A stretch of 64,000 nt of DNA from JAFGJQ01 sp964495075. Its GTDB lineage: Bacteria > Planctomycetota > Phycisphaerae > UBA1845. Positions 36,978 to 46,549 of this stretch are shown in pieces. Each line of letters starts with the position of its first letter. The first letter of the stretch is position 1. The notes beneath the pieces are model-generated. The model did no database searches and was not told the DNA's origin. It saw only the letters and a program-made list of their open reading frames with translations. Both the position numbers and the translations under genes were made by a program. The DNA is taken from the NCBI GenBank assembly GCA_964495075.1, contig CAZBUJ010000024.1, positions 1-64,000 of the forward strand, given 5' to 3'.

Positions 36978-38013
36978 GCTTCTGCACTCGATCCGCGAGT
37001 ACCTTGACCTGCCGGGCCATGTCGGGGAGCTTCTGAATGACCGTGTGCGCACGCAGGTACTTGTTGTGATCGTAGGCGGGCGTGCCACCCAGGACTTTGC
37101 CCGCGGGCACGTCATGGGCCACACAGGAGCACGCCGAGACGATCACGCCGTCGCCCAATGTGATGTTATCGCGCAGGCCCACGCGCCCGCCCAGTACCAC
37201 CCCGTTGCCCAACACGGCGCTTCCGCCGATCCCGCTGAGGGCGATCAGTATACAGTGGGCGCCAATCTGGGCATTATGGCCCACTTGCACCAGATTATCA
37301 ATCTTCGTTCCCGGGCCGACCACCGTTTCGCCCACCTTGGACCGGTCGATAGTGGTCCCGGCCCCGATCTCCACGTCGTCGTGGATGACGACCCGGCCGC
37401 CGTGCGGGATCCGGTTGTGGCGGCCATCGGCAAAGTAGTAGCCGAATCCGTCCGATCCGATCACCACGTGGGGGTGGAGGATGACACGGTCACCTATGTG
37501 ACATCGTTCACGAACGATGGCGTGGTTCCACAGCACGCAGTCACGCCCGATGTGGGTTTCCGCCCCGATATGGACGCCCGGGTAGATCCGGGTGCCCGGC
37601 CCGATCTCCGCCCCATCTTCAATGACGGCGTGCGGGCCGACCGCGACGTCGTGGCCCAGTCCGGCCGTCTCCGCCACGACGGCCGTCGGGTGTATGCCCG
37701 ACGCCGGTTGTGGCACGGGCGGGGCGAACAGCCGGAGCAGGTGGGCGAGGGCTTGATCGACCTGGTCGACCCGGACCGCGGGGATGGGTGCGTCGCCCGA
37801 ACCCCGGGGAATCAGTTCCCGGGGGAGCAGGACCGCCCCGGCCCGCGACTGCCGGAGTTGCGACAGGAATTTGGCATCGCTGATCCAGGTGATCTGATCC
37901 GGGCCGGCCGCGGACAGCGTGTTGACGCCGCGGATGGTGACGCTTCCGTCGCCGTGCAATTCGCCGCCGACTCGCTCCGCCAAGTCGGCCAGGGTATAGA
38001 CTTGGTTGCTCAT
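36958..38013 (-). CDS. lpxD: UDP-3-O-acylglucosamine N-acyltransferase
   Basis: The 351-residue protein has the LpxD N-terminal uridine-binding domain (LADLAERVGGELHGDG), a hexapeptide-repeat beta helix (~105-300) and a C-terminal helix. The catalytic His lies in DNLVQVGHNAQIG, the counterpart of E. coli H239. It adds the N-linked acyl chain to the product of LpxC. Its ATG overlaps the OmpH stop (ATGA), and its 3' end overlaps the lpxC TTG start. Confidence 0.95.
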   Translation of the reverse strand: MSNQVYTLADLAERVGGELHGDGSVTIRGVNTLSAAGPDQITWISDAKFLSQLRQSRAGAVLLPRELIPRGSGDAPIPAVRVDQVDQALAHLLRLFAPPVPQPASGIHPTAVVAETAGLGHDVAVGPHAVIEDGAEIGPGTRIYPGVHIGAETHIGRDCVLWNHAIVRERCHIGDRVILHPHVVIGSDGFGYYFADGRHNRIPHGGRVVIHDDVEIGAGTTIDRSKVGETVVGPGTKIDNLVQVGHNAQIGAHCILIALSGIGGSAVLGNGVVLGGRVGLRDNITLGDGVIVSACSCVAHDVPAGKVLGGTPAYDHNKYLRAHTVIQKLPDMARQVKVLADRVQKLEAADD

Positions 38014-38690
38014 GGCTTTTCCGCAGGCGCCACCGCCGCCACGGCCGTTGCCGGCCGGTCCGGTCGTTGCGGCGGATCGGCGAACGAGATGTCCACATCA
38101 ATGTTGTCCGGACCGCCGTACTTCTTGTTGACTTCCTCGATGACGGTCTGGGTCAGGTCGAGTTTCGGATCGAAGTAGAAGACCTTCTCCAGCATCAGTT
38201 GCTGGCGTAGCGTTTTGGAGTCCGGCGCTTCGTCGGTCACCTCCTCGTACGTGAGCACGAGGTCGATGTTCTGTGCCTTGGAGACCGTCTGGACGGCGTC
38301 GCGGACGTCGTGGTAGATACGGAGCAGCCAGTCCTTGTGCGAGTCGCGCATCAGTTGTTCCTTGGTGGCCGCCCAGACCTCGAAGTTCATCTGCATTTCG
38401 GTAAGTTCGTTACGGCGGGTCTTGTGGTCGATCGTGCCGGGTTTGAAGCTGGCGAGGGCCTGCCGCTTGACGTTGATCTCATCCTGCTTCTTCTGTGCCT
38501 CGGCTGCCATCGCCCGCCGTCGCTCGTCGAACTTCGCTTCCAGATCTTTGGTCATTCGGTACTGATCGAACACTTTGGACAGGTTGATGACCGCGACCTT
38601 GGCGGGCTCCGAGGCGGCCAGACTTGGCGACGGGCGGGTGCCGAGCAGAGTCAGCAGGCAGCACAGTGCGAGCGTGTACGATTGTCTCAT
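38010..38690 (-). CDS. OmpH/Skp-family periplasmic chaperone
   Basis: The 226-residue protein has a signal peptide (YTLALCCLLTLLGTRPSPSLA), then AKVAVINLSKVFDQYRMTKD and a long charged helical region (~60-170) typical of the Skp tentacles, which hold unfolded outer-membrane proteins. The Pro/Ala-rich tail is not part of the family core. AAAGGA precedes the ATG at 38690. The skp-lpxD order is conserved in Gram-negative bacteria. A longer upstream frame was rejected because it has no start signal before the signal peptide. Confidence 0.88.
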   Translation of the reverse strand: MRQSYTLALCCLLTLLGTRPSPSLAASEPAKVAVINLSKVFDQYRMTKDLEAKFDERRRAMAAEAQKKQDEINVKRQALASFKPGTIDHKTRRNELTEMQMNFEVWAATKEQLMRDSHKDWLLRIYHDVRDAVQTVSKAQNIDLVLTYEEVTDEAPDSKTLRQQLMLEKVFYFDPKLDLTQTVIEEVNKKYGGPDNIDVDISFADPPQRPDRPATAVAAVAPAEKP

Positions 38691-38896
38691 CGAATTCCGT
38701 CCTTTCGTTGTCGCGCATGAACACGAGTCCCGGCACACGTCCGGTCCGTTCCGCAGCCGCCATTGTCGCCATTGGGTCTCGATGGGCAAGCCCCCGGCAG
38801 GCCGACCGTGGTCGACGCGGCGGGCGGCGTGGAATCGGTTCAGTGTCGTGGGTATTCGCTGGTGGAGCCCTCGGGCGGCACCTGGCGGCGAGGCGG

Positions 38897-39832
38897 TCAG
38901 TACAGATGCCGGCCCAGCCCGCGGACCAGTTCGGACAGCAAGCGGATGAGCGCGGGGTGCGAGGCCACGGTCGGGGCGCGGTGCAAGTGCATGCCGCGCC
39001 GTCGTGCGAGTTCCGACGCTTCGATGTCCAGTTCGTACCGGACGTCGATCCCGTCGCATACGAAACCGGGGCACGCAAGCAGCACGCGGCGGTGACCCCG
39101 GTCCGCCAAAGCGCCGAGGGCGCCGAGGACGTCGGGTTCCAACCACGACTCGTCCGGCTGCCCCCATCGCCCCTGGTACGCGACGGACCAGTTTTCCCAT
39201 GACAGCGCCCGGGCCACACGGCCGCACGTGTCGGCCACGGCGGCCACGTAGGCGTCGACATCCGGGATGCCCCGCGGCAGTCCCACCGCGCTGAACAGAA
39301 GGGGCGTACGCTGCGGGTCGAGATCCGGGGCGTCGGCCATGGTGGCCGCGATTCGCGCGACCACGGCCTCCACGTAGAGCGGGTGGTCGTGCCAGGATGG
39401 GACATGGTGAAACGCCGGGGCCGGCCCGTCGCACGCCTGGCACGCCTCCAACAAGGCCGATTCGTACCGGGACCACGTGAGGCGGTCGCGGTGCACGCTG
39501 AGGACCAGGGCGGCCACGTGCCGGTAGCCACGCCATGCCAGCGTCTGAACCACGTCGGTCAACCACGGTTGGGAACAGCGCATGCCCACGAAGACCGGCA
39601 GGGGCTCGCCTTGATTGGACAGACGTCGCTCGAGGGTGCGGGCCTGGTCTATCGTCGCCGCCACCAGGGAGCCGCCTTCGCCGACGGCTTCGTAGTGCCG
39701 CGCGATTTCCTCAATGTGGGACGACGGCACCGGCTGACCACCCAGCACGCGTTGAATGAACGGCTTGATGTCGTCCGGTGATTCGGGTTCGCCCGGCGCG
39801 ATGAGCAGCACGGCGTCCAGCGCGTGTTCCAC
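38897..39832 (-). CDS. Ferrochelatase-family protein with substituted active-site residues
   Basis: About 311 residues follow the HemH/CpfC fold: LLIAPGEPESPDDIKPFIQRV, VFVGMRCSQPWL, WLEPDVLGAL, CPGFVCD. The His-bearing motif of ferrochelatases (SAHSLP-type) reads SAVGLP, so the metal-inserting His is Val. The Glu of the later FVxDxLE motif is Asp (CDGIDVRYELD). The chosen start is a GTG 7 bases after a perfect AGGAGG; an ATG at 39850 lies upstream of that site and is less likely. It may be a non-catalytic or altered chelatase. Confidence 0.75.
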   Translation of the reverse strand: MEHALDAVLLIAPGEPESPDDIKPFIQRVLGGQPVPSSHIEEIARHYEAVGEGGSLVAATIDQARTLERRLSNQGEPLPVFVGMRCSQPWLTDVVQTLAWRGYRHVAALVLSVHRDRLTWSRYESALLEACQACDGPAPAFHHVPSWHDHPLYVEAVVARIAATMADAPDLDPQRTPLLFSAVGLPRGIPDVDAYVAAVADTCGRVARALSWENWSVAYQGRWGQPDESWLEPDVLGALGALADRGHRRVLLACPGFVCDGIDVRYELDIEASELARRRGMHLHRAPTVASHPALIRLLSELVRGLGRHLY

Positions 39833-40008
39833 GTCACCACCTCCTGTCATGGGTGGTCACCGGCCTGCCGAACCAGGGGCCGGTCCGACCGGCCATGGTA
39901 GTCCGAACCGGCCGGCGATGCAGCCCCGCGGCCTGTCGGGTCCGGAAATCGGCCGGTTGCTCGATGGGGAAACGGGCGCGGACGGGGAGGGAGCGCGGTG
40001 GGCGACGG

Positions 40009-40209
40009 CTACTTTTTGCCCTTGCCTTTTCCGCCTTTGCCACCGTCGGTGACGACGGTGACTTCCGTGACGTCGCCGGTGCCGGCGCCCGCCGGCACGG
40101 TCAGCTTGATGCCACACTGCCCGCAGCGGACTTTCTTACCTCGACACACGTCGGGGACCTGGAGAATCGCTCGGCAACGAAGATTGGGGCAGAGAATCGT
40201 TACGGGCAT
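40009..40209 (-). CDS. Small zinc-ribbon protein
   Basis: The 66-residue protein carries Cys pairs in CPNLRC and CGQCG with a basic stretch between (VCRGKKVR), like the MJ0042/planctomycete zinc-ribbon modules, and a Gly/Lys-rich tail. No membrane segment is present. The start at MPVTILCPN fits the usual position of the first Cys pair; a longer frame to 40248 is possible. The role is unknown. It precedes clpX in order but is transcribed after it. Confidence 0.65.
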   Translation of the reverse strand: MPVTILCPNLRCRAILQVPDVCRGKKVRCGQCGIKLTVPAGAGTGDVTEVTVVTDGGKGGKGKGKK

Positions 40210-40378
40210 CGTTTTGCTCTGGGTCGCCAGTGTGGCCACGCGGGTCACGCCGTCGCGGCTGACTTACCAGCATTGCTATCGACATCCATTGAGGAGGGCT
40301 TGATCTCGGAGGTCGCGCAAAGCGAGTTGGGGCGGTTACCGGGCGATCCCGATGGGAGCCGGGCGTGGACGGGCGAGT

Positions 40379-41692
<1,314 letters not shown>

Positions 41693-41778
41693 CCGCTCGC
41701 TGCTCCTGCCAAGTCTTGGGAACCGCCGTACGGCGATGCCCATCGTGCAATCGTATCGTCACCATGCCCACTGCGCAA

Positions 41779-42150
41779 TCAGGCAAAATCGTTGCCGGAG
41801 TCGGCACTTCGCTCGCCTGGCGCCCCGCCTGCATCGTCCGCTCCATACCGCTGCCGGACATCGGCGATGAGAGCGGCCCGGAGGCGCTCGAATTCCGCCG
41901 CTTTAATCTCGCCCTGGTCTCGCATTTCCCGCAACTGCTGGAGGGTGAAAACCGGCCCGTCCGACGGGTCGTCGTTTGCTCGAGCCCGGGCCCGCGACAG
42001 GTACACCACCCCAGTCAACACCAGGATCGCGGCCAGCAGGACGCCGGTCCAAACGCCGAAGTCCCACCAGGTCGACTTCTCGCGTGCGGCGGATGCCGCT
42101 ACGCGTGCGGCGGCGGTCGCGACCAGTCTGCCCAGGTTGTGGTGGAGCAT
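41779..42150 (-). CDS. Single-pass membrane protein with SHOCT-like C-terminus
   Basis: The 123-residue protein has one membrane helix at ~35-53 (GVWTGVLLAAILVLTGVVYL) and a short C-terminal segment, LQQLREMRDQGEIKAAEFER, that matches the SHOCT-type helical motif found at the ends of many small bacterial proteins. A strong GGAGG precedes the ATG at 42150. It sits between clpX and the glycosyltransferase, same strand. Function unknown. Confidence 0.68.
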   Translation of the reverse strand: MLHHNLGRLVATAAARVAASAAREKSTWWDFGVWTGVLLAAILVLTGVVYLSRARARANDDPSDGPVFTLQQLREMRDQGEIKAAEFERLRAALIADVRQRYGADDAGGAPGERSADSGNDFA

Positions 42151-42255
42151 TCTGCCTCCGCCTGGATATCGTAGCGGTGGGCCCGGAGCCAATCAACACA
42201 GAGCGGCGAGCGGACCGCCCCAGCGGTCGCCTGCGATGACCGTTAAAGTGCAGAT

Positions 42256-43296
42256 TTATCGGTTCTCCAGTTCTCGGCCGGCGGCGGAACAGCGAGGCAC
42301 CGGCTGATCGAAGTTCACCATGCGGGCCACCCGATACGGGCGCTCCCCGGAAATCAGGTATCGATTTCGCATCATGAGCTCGCAGGCCACGCCGATGGCG
42401 ACCACGATCACCGCCCCGACGCCGAGGACGAGGGCGGGCAGCACCCAGCGAAGCAGGCCCGCCTCCACCCAGTCGACCCAGCCGCCGACGACGCCCAGCA
42501 GGAACAGCAGCCCGGCCCCGAACACCATGTACTGGGCGATCTTGGCGAACAGGTGGGATGGCCGGGTAGTGTACTTCATGAGGACCCGGACCAGGAGAAT
42601 GTCGGTCAGCACGCGGGCGGTCCGGCTCAGACCGTACTTGCTTACGCCGGTCGTTCGTGGGTGATGCTTCACCACCATCTCGGTCACCTTGCCCCGCGAG
42701 GCGGCGTAGAGGGCGAGGAAGCGGTGCATCTCCCCGAACAGTTCGGCGGGGTCCAGGGCATCGGCTTGATAGGCTTTGAGCGTGCAGCCGAGGTCGTGGA
42801 TCGGGGAGCGGGCGATTTGGCGCATGAGGGCGTTGGCCAGCCGTGATGGCCAGCGGCGGAGCCCGGTGTCCTGCCGGTTCTTGCGCCATCCGCTCACGCA
42901 CACGAACCCGTCGTCGAGTCGTTCGAGGAGCATGCCCATGTCCGACGGGTCGTTCTGGCGATCGCCGTCCATCAGGATCCACCGGCTCCCGCCCGCCGCT
43001 TCGAGCCCGGCCCGGATGGCGATGGTCTGCCCGCGATTGAAGGCGAGGTGGATCACCTTGACTTGCGGATGATCGGCCGCCGCCTGGTCGAGGGCTTCGG
43101 TGGTGCCGTCGGTGCTTCCGTCATTGACCAGGATGGCTTCGTAGGTGCAGTTGAGCTTGTCCGCCTCGCGGATGATGTCTTCGACGAGCGGGCGAACGTT
43201 GTCGACTTCGTTGTACAGGGGGACGACGATGGACAGCGACAGGCGCGGTTCGCCGGTCGCGGGGGTGGTCGTTTCAGGATGGACTTCGGTTCCCAT
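42256..43296 (-). CDS. Family 2 glycosyltransferase (DPM/ArnC/GtrB-like)
   Basis: The 346-residue protein has a GT-A domain (SIVVPLYNEVDNVRPLVED, LVNDGSTDGT, LMDGDRQNDPSDM with the DxD-type motif) and two C-terminal membrane helices (~265-320). This layout transfers a sugar to a polyprenyl phosphate at the inner membrane. It lies 7 bases behind the LAB_N gene, so the two may modify lipid A or a surface glycan together (inference). Confidence 0.88.
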   Translation of the reverse strand: MGTEVHPETTTPATGEPRLSLSIVVPLYNEVDNVRPLVEDIIREADKLNCTYEAILVNDGSTDGTTEALDQAAADHPQVKVIHLAFNRGQTIAIRAGLEAAGGSRWILMDGDRQNDPSDMGMLLERLDDGFVCVSGWRKNRQDTGLRRWPSRLANALMRQIARSPIHDLGCTLKAYQADALDPAELFGEMHRFLALYAASRGKVTEMVVKHHPRTTGVSKYGLSRTARVLTDILLVRVLMKYTTRPSHLFAKIAQYMVFGAGLLFLLGVVGGWVDWVEAGLLRWVLPALVLGVGAVIVVAIGVACELMMRNRYLISGERPYRVARMVNFDQPVPRCSAAGRELENR

Positions 43297-43302
43297 GATT
43301 CG

Positions 43303-43902
43303 TCAGGATGCGATTCGCTCGGCCGGGGCCGAGCCGTTGACGGGGCCATCCGCGGCGTCATCGTTGTCGGATTGGCCGTTCTTCCGGTTCGCGAGCCGCG
43401 CCTTGTACTCCGCCGAGCGCCGGCGGATCAGGACGAGGTTTCGGATGTAGATCAGGCAGCCGAGCCCTTGTCCCAGCATGAACACGGGGTCCAGACGCCG
43501 GACCGCATAGGCGAAGAGGGTCAGGCCTCCGGCCAGCGAGAAATACCAGAAAGCCACGGGGATGTGCGAGCGTTTTTTCCGTTCGCTGGCGATCCACTGA
43601 ATGATGAACCGCATGAAGAAGAGGAACTGGGCGCCGAAGCCGAACAGCACCCAGGGGTCGCTCAGTGTTTTTCGAATGCGGTACCAGAACACGGACGGGT
43701 CGGTCCGCAGCTCCTGAACAACCTGGGTGATGGTGGGGCGCCGATTGAGCGTCTTCAGCAGTTCCGCGTCGCGGTGAATCAGATCGAGGGCGACCGGATC
43801 CTCTCGCAGCAGGTCGACGAGTTCCGGACCGTGGGGGGCTGGCTCGGGCTGGGCGGAGGCGCTCGCCGCGATCAGGGTGAAGATGGCCAGCGCCGCAGGC
43901 AT
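43303..43902 (-). CDS. LAB_N (lipid A biosynthesis N-terminal) domain membrane protein
   Basis: The 199-residue protein has a signal-like N-terminus, a ~75-residue periplasmic part (LVDLLREDPVALDLIHRDAELL) and then three helices with the LAB_N signature (WVLFGFGAQFLFFMRFIIQW, SHIPVAFWYFSLAGG, IYIRNLVLI). LAB_N occurs alone or fused to LpxB, and beside glycosyltransferases; its activity is not established. The start was set at MPAALAIFTL because upstream residues look like translated non-coding DNA. Confidence 0.85.
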   Translation of the reverse strand: MPAALAIFTLIAASASAQPEPAPHGPELVDLLREDPVALDLIHRDAELLKTLNRRPTITQVVQELRTDPSVFWYRIRKTLSDPWVLFGFGAQFLFFMRFIIQWIASERKKRSHIPVAFWYFSLAGGLTLFAYAVRRLDPVFMLGQGLGCLIYIRNLVLIRRRSAEYKARLANRKNGQSDNDDAADGPVNGSAPAERIAS

Positions 43903-44147
43903 AAGTCGGGGCAACGTTCGGGACCTCGCTGCGTGGGACTTCGGCGGTGGTCGAGCCCATGTCGATGCCGCCGGGTCGATTATCGCGGGGGCTTGCACGC
44001 GACGCAAGCGGATGGGCGATCGGGCAGGCGGCAGCGCAGCGCGATCAGCGGACGGGGGACGATTCCGTCGTTTGCCCCAGCCAGCGAGCCCGGTTCGTGG
44101 TACGATGTCGTCCGGCACGGTTCTCGTGCCGGACAAGGAGCGTTGTT

Positions 44148-44822
44148 TTGGAAGTGCCGCCGCCGATTCATCCCTGGGATGTGTCTACGAAGCGGGCGAT
44201 CGCCATCCAGAAGGAACTGGCTGATCGGGTGCAGCGCCGGTCGAGCGGTCGCCGCATTCGCCACGTGGCCGGGGCGGACATGGCCTTCACACCAGACAAG
44301 GAGCATTGCGTGTCTGGGGTGGTGTTGTGGGATGCGGCGGGCCGATGCGTGATCGAGCAGCACACCGCGCGTCGGCCGGTGCGCTTTCCTTATGTGCCGG
44401 GTCTGCTTTCGTTTCGGGAGGCGCCGGCGGTGCTGGCGGCCATCCGCAAGCTGTCCATCACCCCGGACGCGTTCATCTTCGACGGACAAGGGCTGGCTCA
44501 TCCGCGCCGGTTCGGGTTGGCCTGTCACGTGGGACTCTTGATAAACATGCCCAGCGTCGGCTGCGCGAAGAGCCGATTGGTGGGTACGCACGAGGAGCCG
44601 GGGTGGTCCAAGGGTTCCGTCACCCCGTTGTTGGACGGCGAGGAGCAGATTGGCGCCGTGGTACGGACGCGTGACGGCGTCCGGCCGGTGTACGTGAGCG
44701 TCGGGCACCGGATGGACCTGCACGCGGCGACCGACCTCGTACTGTCCTGTTGCACCCGTTATCGGCTGCCGGAGCCCACGCGGCTGGCGGATCAACTCGT
44801 CAGCCGTGCCCGAGCGGAATAA
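44148..44822 (+). CDS. nfi: Endonuclease V
   Basis: The 224-residue enzyme cleaves DNA next to deaminated bases such as hypoxanthine. It has the family motifs HVAGADMAF, FPYVPGLLSFREAPAVL, FDGQGLAHPRRFGLACHVG and SVGCAKSRLVG, including the acidic metal-binding residues. The start is a TTG seven bases after AAGGAG; no ATG fits, since the next in-frame Met lies inside the conserved core. It stands alone, divergent from the LAB_N gene. Confidence 0.93.
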   Translation: MEVPPPIHPWDVSTKRAIAIQKELADRVQRRSSGRRIRHVAGADMAFTPDKEHCVSGVVLWDAAGRCVIEQHTARRPVRFPYVPGLLSFREAPAVLAAIRKLSITPDAFIFDGQGLAHPRRFGLACHVGLLINMPSVGCAKSRLVGTHEEPGWSKGSVTPLLDGEEQIGAVVRTRDGVRPVYVSVGHRMDLHAATDLVLSCCTRYRLPEPTRLADQLVSRARAE

Positions 44823-44876
44823 AAGGTGTCAGGATTATTTTCTTGACGTCGTCAGCCGGTCTGGTAGGTTGGGGGG

Positions 44877-45557
44877 ATGGGACGACCGCCGCGCGTTACC
44901 GAGCCGGGGCTGGTGTATCACGTGCTGAATCGGCGCGTGATGCGCCTGCCGCTCTTTGCGAAGGACGATGACTACGCCGCGTTCGAGCGGGTGTTGGCCG
45001 AATCGCTGGAGCGGCCGGACGCGCCGGAGTTGCTGGCGTATTGCCTGATGCCCAACCACTGGCACCTCGTCGTGTACGCCCGGCGTACGACGGACCTGTC
45101 CACCTGGATGCAGTGGGTCGCCGTGACGCACACGCATCGCTGGCACGCCGACACCCACACGATCGGCGAGGGGTCGTTGTACCAGGGCCGCTTCAAGAGT
45201 TTTCCGGTGCAGGAGGATGGGCATTTTCTGACGGTCTGCCGGTACGTCGAGGCCAACGCCCTGCGGGCGACGCTGGTGAAGCGGGCGGAGGCGTGGCGTT
45301 GGGGCAGCCTGTGGGCCCGGCGCCGCAGCGGGTCGGCGTTACGGGGTTGGCTGAGCCCCTGGCCGGTGCCCCGCCCGCGCGGCTGGCTGGCGGAGGTCAA
45401 TCGGCCAATGGATAACGAGGCCATCCAGCCTGTGCGGCAGTCGGTCGCACGGGGAGTACCACTCGGAGACAAACGCTGGCAAGCCCGCATCGCCAGCCGC
45501 CTGGGGCTGGATCTCACGTTACGCCCCCGCGGCCGCCCGCGCAAGAATGCTCAATAG
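44877..45557 (+). CDS. REP-associated tyrosine transposase (Y1/HUH)
   Basis: The 226-residue protein has VYHVLNRRVMRLPLF, the HUH motif in MPNHWHLVV (~60) and the nucleophile region GSLYQGRFKS (~104, Tyr). It belongs to the TnpA-REP group related to IS200/IS605. The C-terminus is basic. Just upstream is GTGTCAGGAT and just downstream TCCTGACGTTTTT, which share the inverted word TCAGGA and may be the ends of the element. These transposases are linked to dispersal of REP sequences. Confidence 0.88.
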   Translation: MGRPPRVTEPGLVYHVLNRRVMRLPLFAKDDDYAAFERVLAESLERPDAPELLAYCLMPNHWHLVVYARRTTDLSTWMQWVAVTHTHRWHADTHTIGEGSLYQGRFKSFPVQEDGHFLTVCRYVEANALRATLVKRAEAWRWGSLWARRRSGSALRGWLSPWPVPRPRGWLAEVNRPMDNEAIQPVRQSVARGVPLGDKRWQARIASRLGLDLTLRPRGRPRKNAQ

Positions 45558-45728
45558 TCTTCCTGACGTTTTTGCTCTCACCGACCGGCTTCACGGGCAA
45601 GCGGGCATTGGAGGAGCTTGCGCGGAAGATCGAGCCGCGGGCGAACCCTCGGGCCGCCGGGGAGCAGCCCCCTCGTGAGTTGCAGCGATGGATCGAGCAA
45701 CTGCCGGCCCGGCTGCGTGGCCGCCTGG

Positions 45729-46388
45729 CGGGTCGACTTCCGTGCGTTGCGTCACCAGTTTGCTTCCGACCTGGCGGCTGCGGATGTCCTTCCGAAAACG
45801 GCCCAGGACCTGATGCGGCACAGCACCATTTCCCTGACGTTGGATCACTACACGCACACTGCCCGGGGCAAGCTGGCTTCCGCGGTTGCGTGCCTGCCGG
45901 ACCTCTCCCGGGGCGGCGAGGAGCAGGCCCAGGCGACCGGTACGGACGATGCGGTAGCGGGCGCCACTCATGAAGACCCCTCCGCGCACTCGGCGCCCTA
46001 CTCGGCGCCGGCGGGCACCGGACAGGGCGCAACGGTTCACGACGATGCGCTGCGAATGCCGGAGCCTGACACTGACGCTCTCGACGTGACTCCATGCAAG
46101 ACGGGCACTTACGGCGCAGCCTCGGGCACTGATGCGACTGGGCCCGGCTGGATTCGAACCAGCGACCAATCGATTATGAGTCGACTGGCGGGTGGGGTCG
46201 AACCTGTTGAGCCGCAAGAAGTTACGCCAAGCGCGGATGCCCACTCGGCGCCTCACTCGGCGCCGCCGCCGACGCTGCCTGAACTGGTCCAGCTGATCGC
46301 TGCCTGGCCCGCGCTCCCCGAACACGTGCGGCAAGCCGTGATGACCCTGGTTCGAGCGGGGAGACTTCTCTCGCGGCCGCCATGTTAG
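45729..46388 (+). pseudogene. Tyrosine recombinase (integrase), C-terminal remnant
   Basis: The catalytic end of an integrase is recognisable: RVDFRALRHQFASDLAAADV (RxxRH), LMRHSTISLTLDHYTHTA (H and the nucleophile Tyr). Everything N-terminal to it, including the first Arg, is missing or out of frame. The frame continues through a Ser/Ala-rich tail, an antisense tRNA half (46139-46185) and a closing segment PPTLPELVQLIAAWPALPEHV like other planctomycete integrase tails. Without its core N-terminus it cannot be active. Confidence 0.75.
46139..46185 (-). other. 3' half of a tRNA with anticodon CAT, att-site-like
   Basis: Read on the minus strand: GTCGA-CTCATAA-TCGAT anticodon arm (anticodon CAT), variable loop TGGTC, T-arm GCTGG-TTCGAAT-CCAGC, acceptor CGGGCCC and A. 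No D-arm or 5' acceptor strand precedes it. It lies antisense within the integrase tail and is probably the attachment site of the element to which that integrase belonged. Confidence 0.75.
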
Positions 46389-46549
46389 CCTCGACCAATG
46401 GTCCTCCGATGGGGAAACGTCGACCTCTTGATCGGTACCGCCTCGCGGTGTGTCCAGAATCCGCCACCTCGGAAGCGCTGGTCAATGCGCCAAGAGCGCC
46501 AGAACGTGTAATCGCGATTAGGTTCGAAGTGACAGTTCGTGAGCGCACG

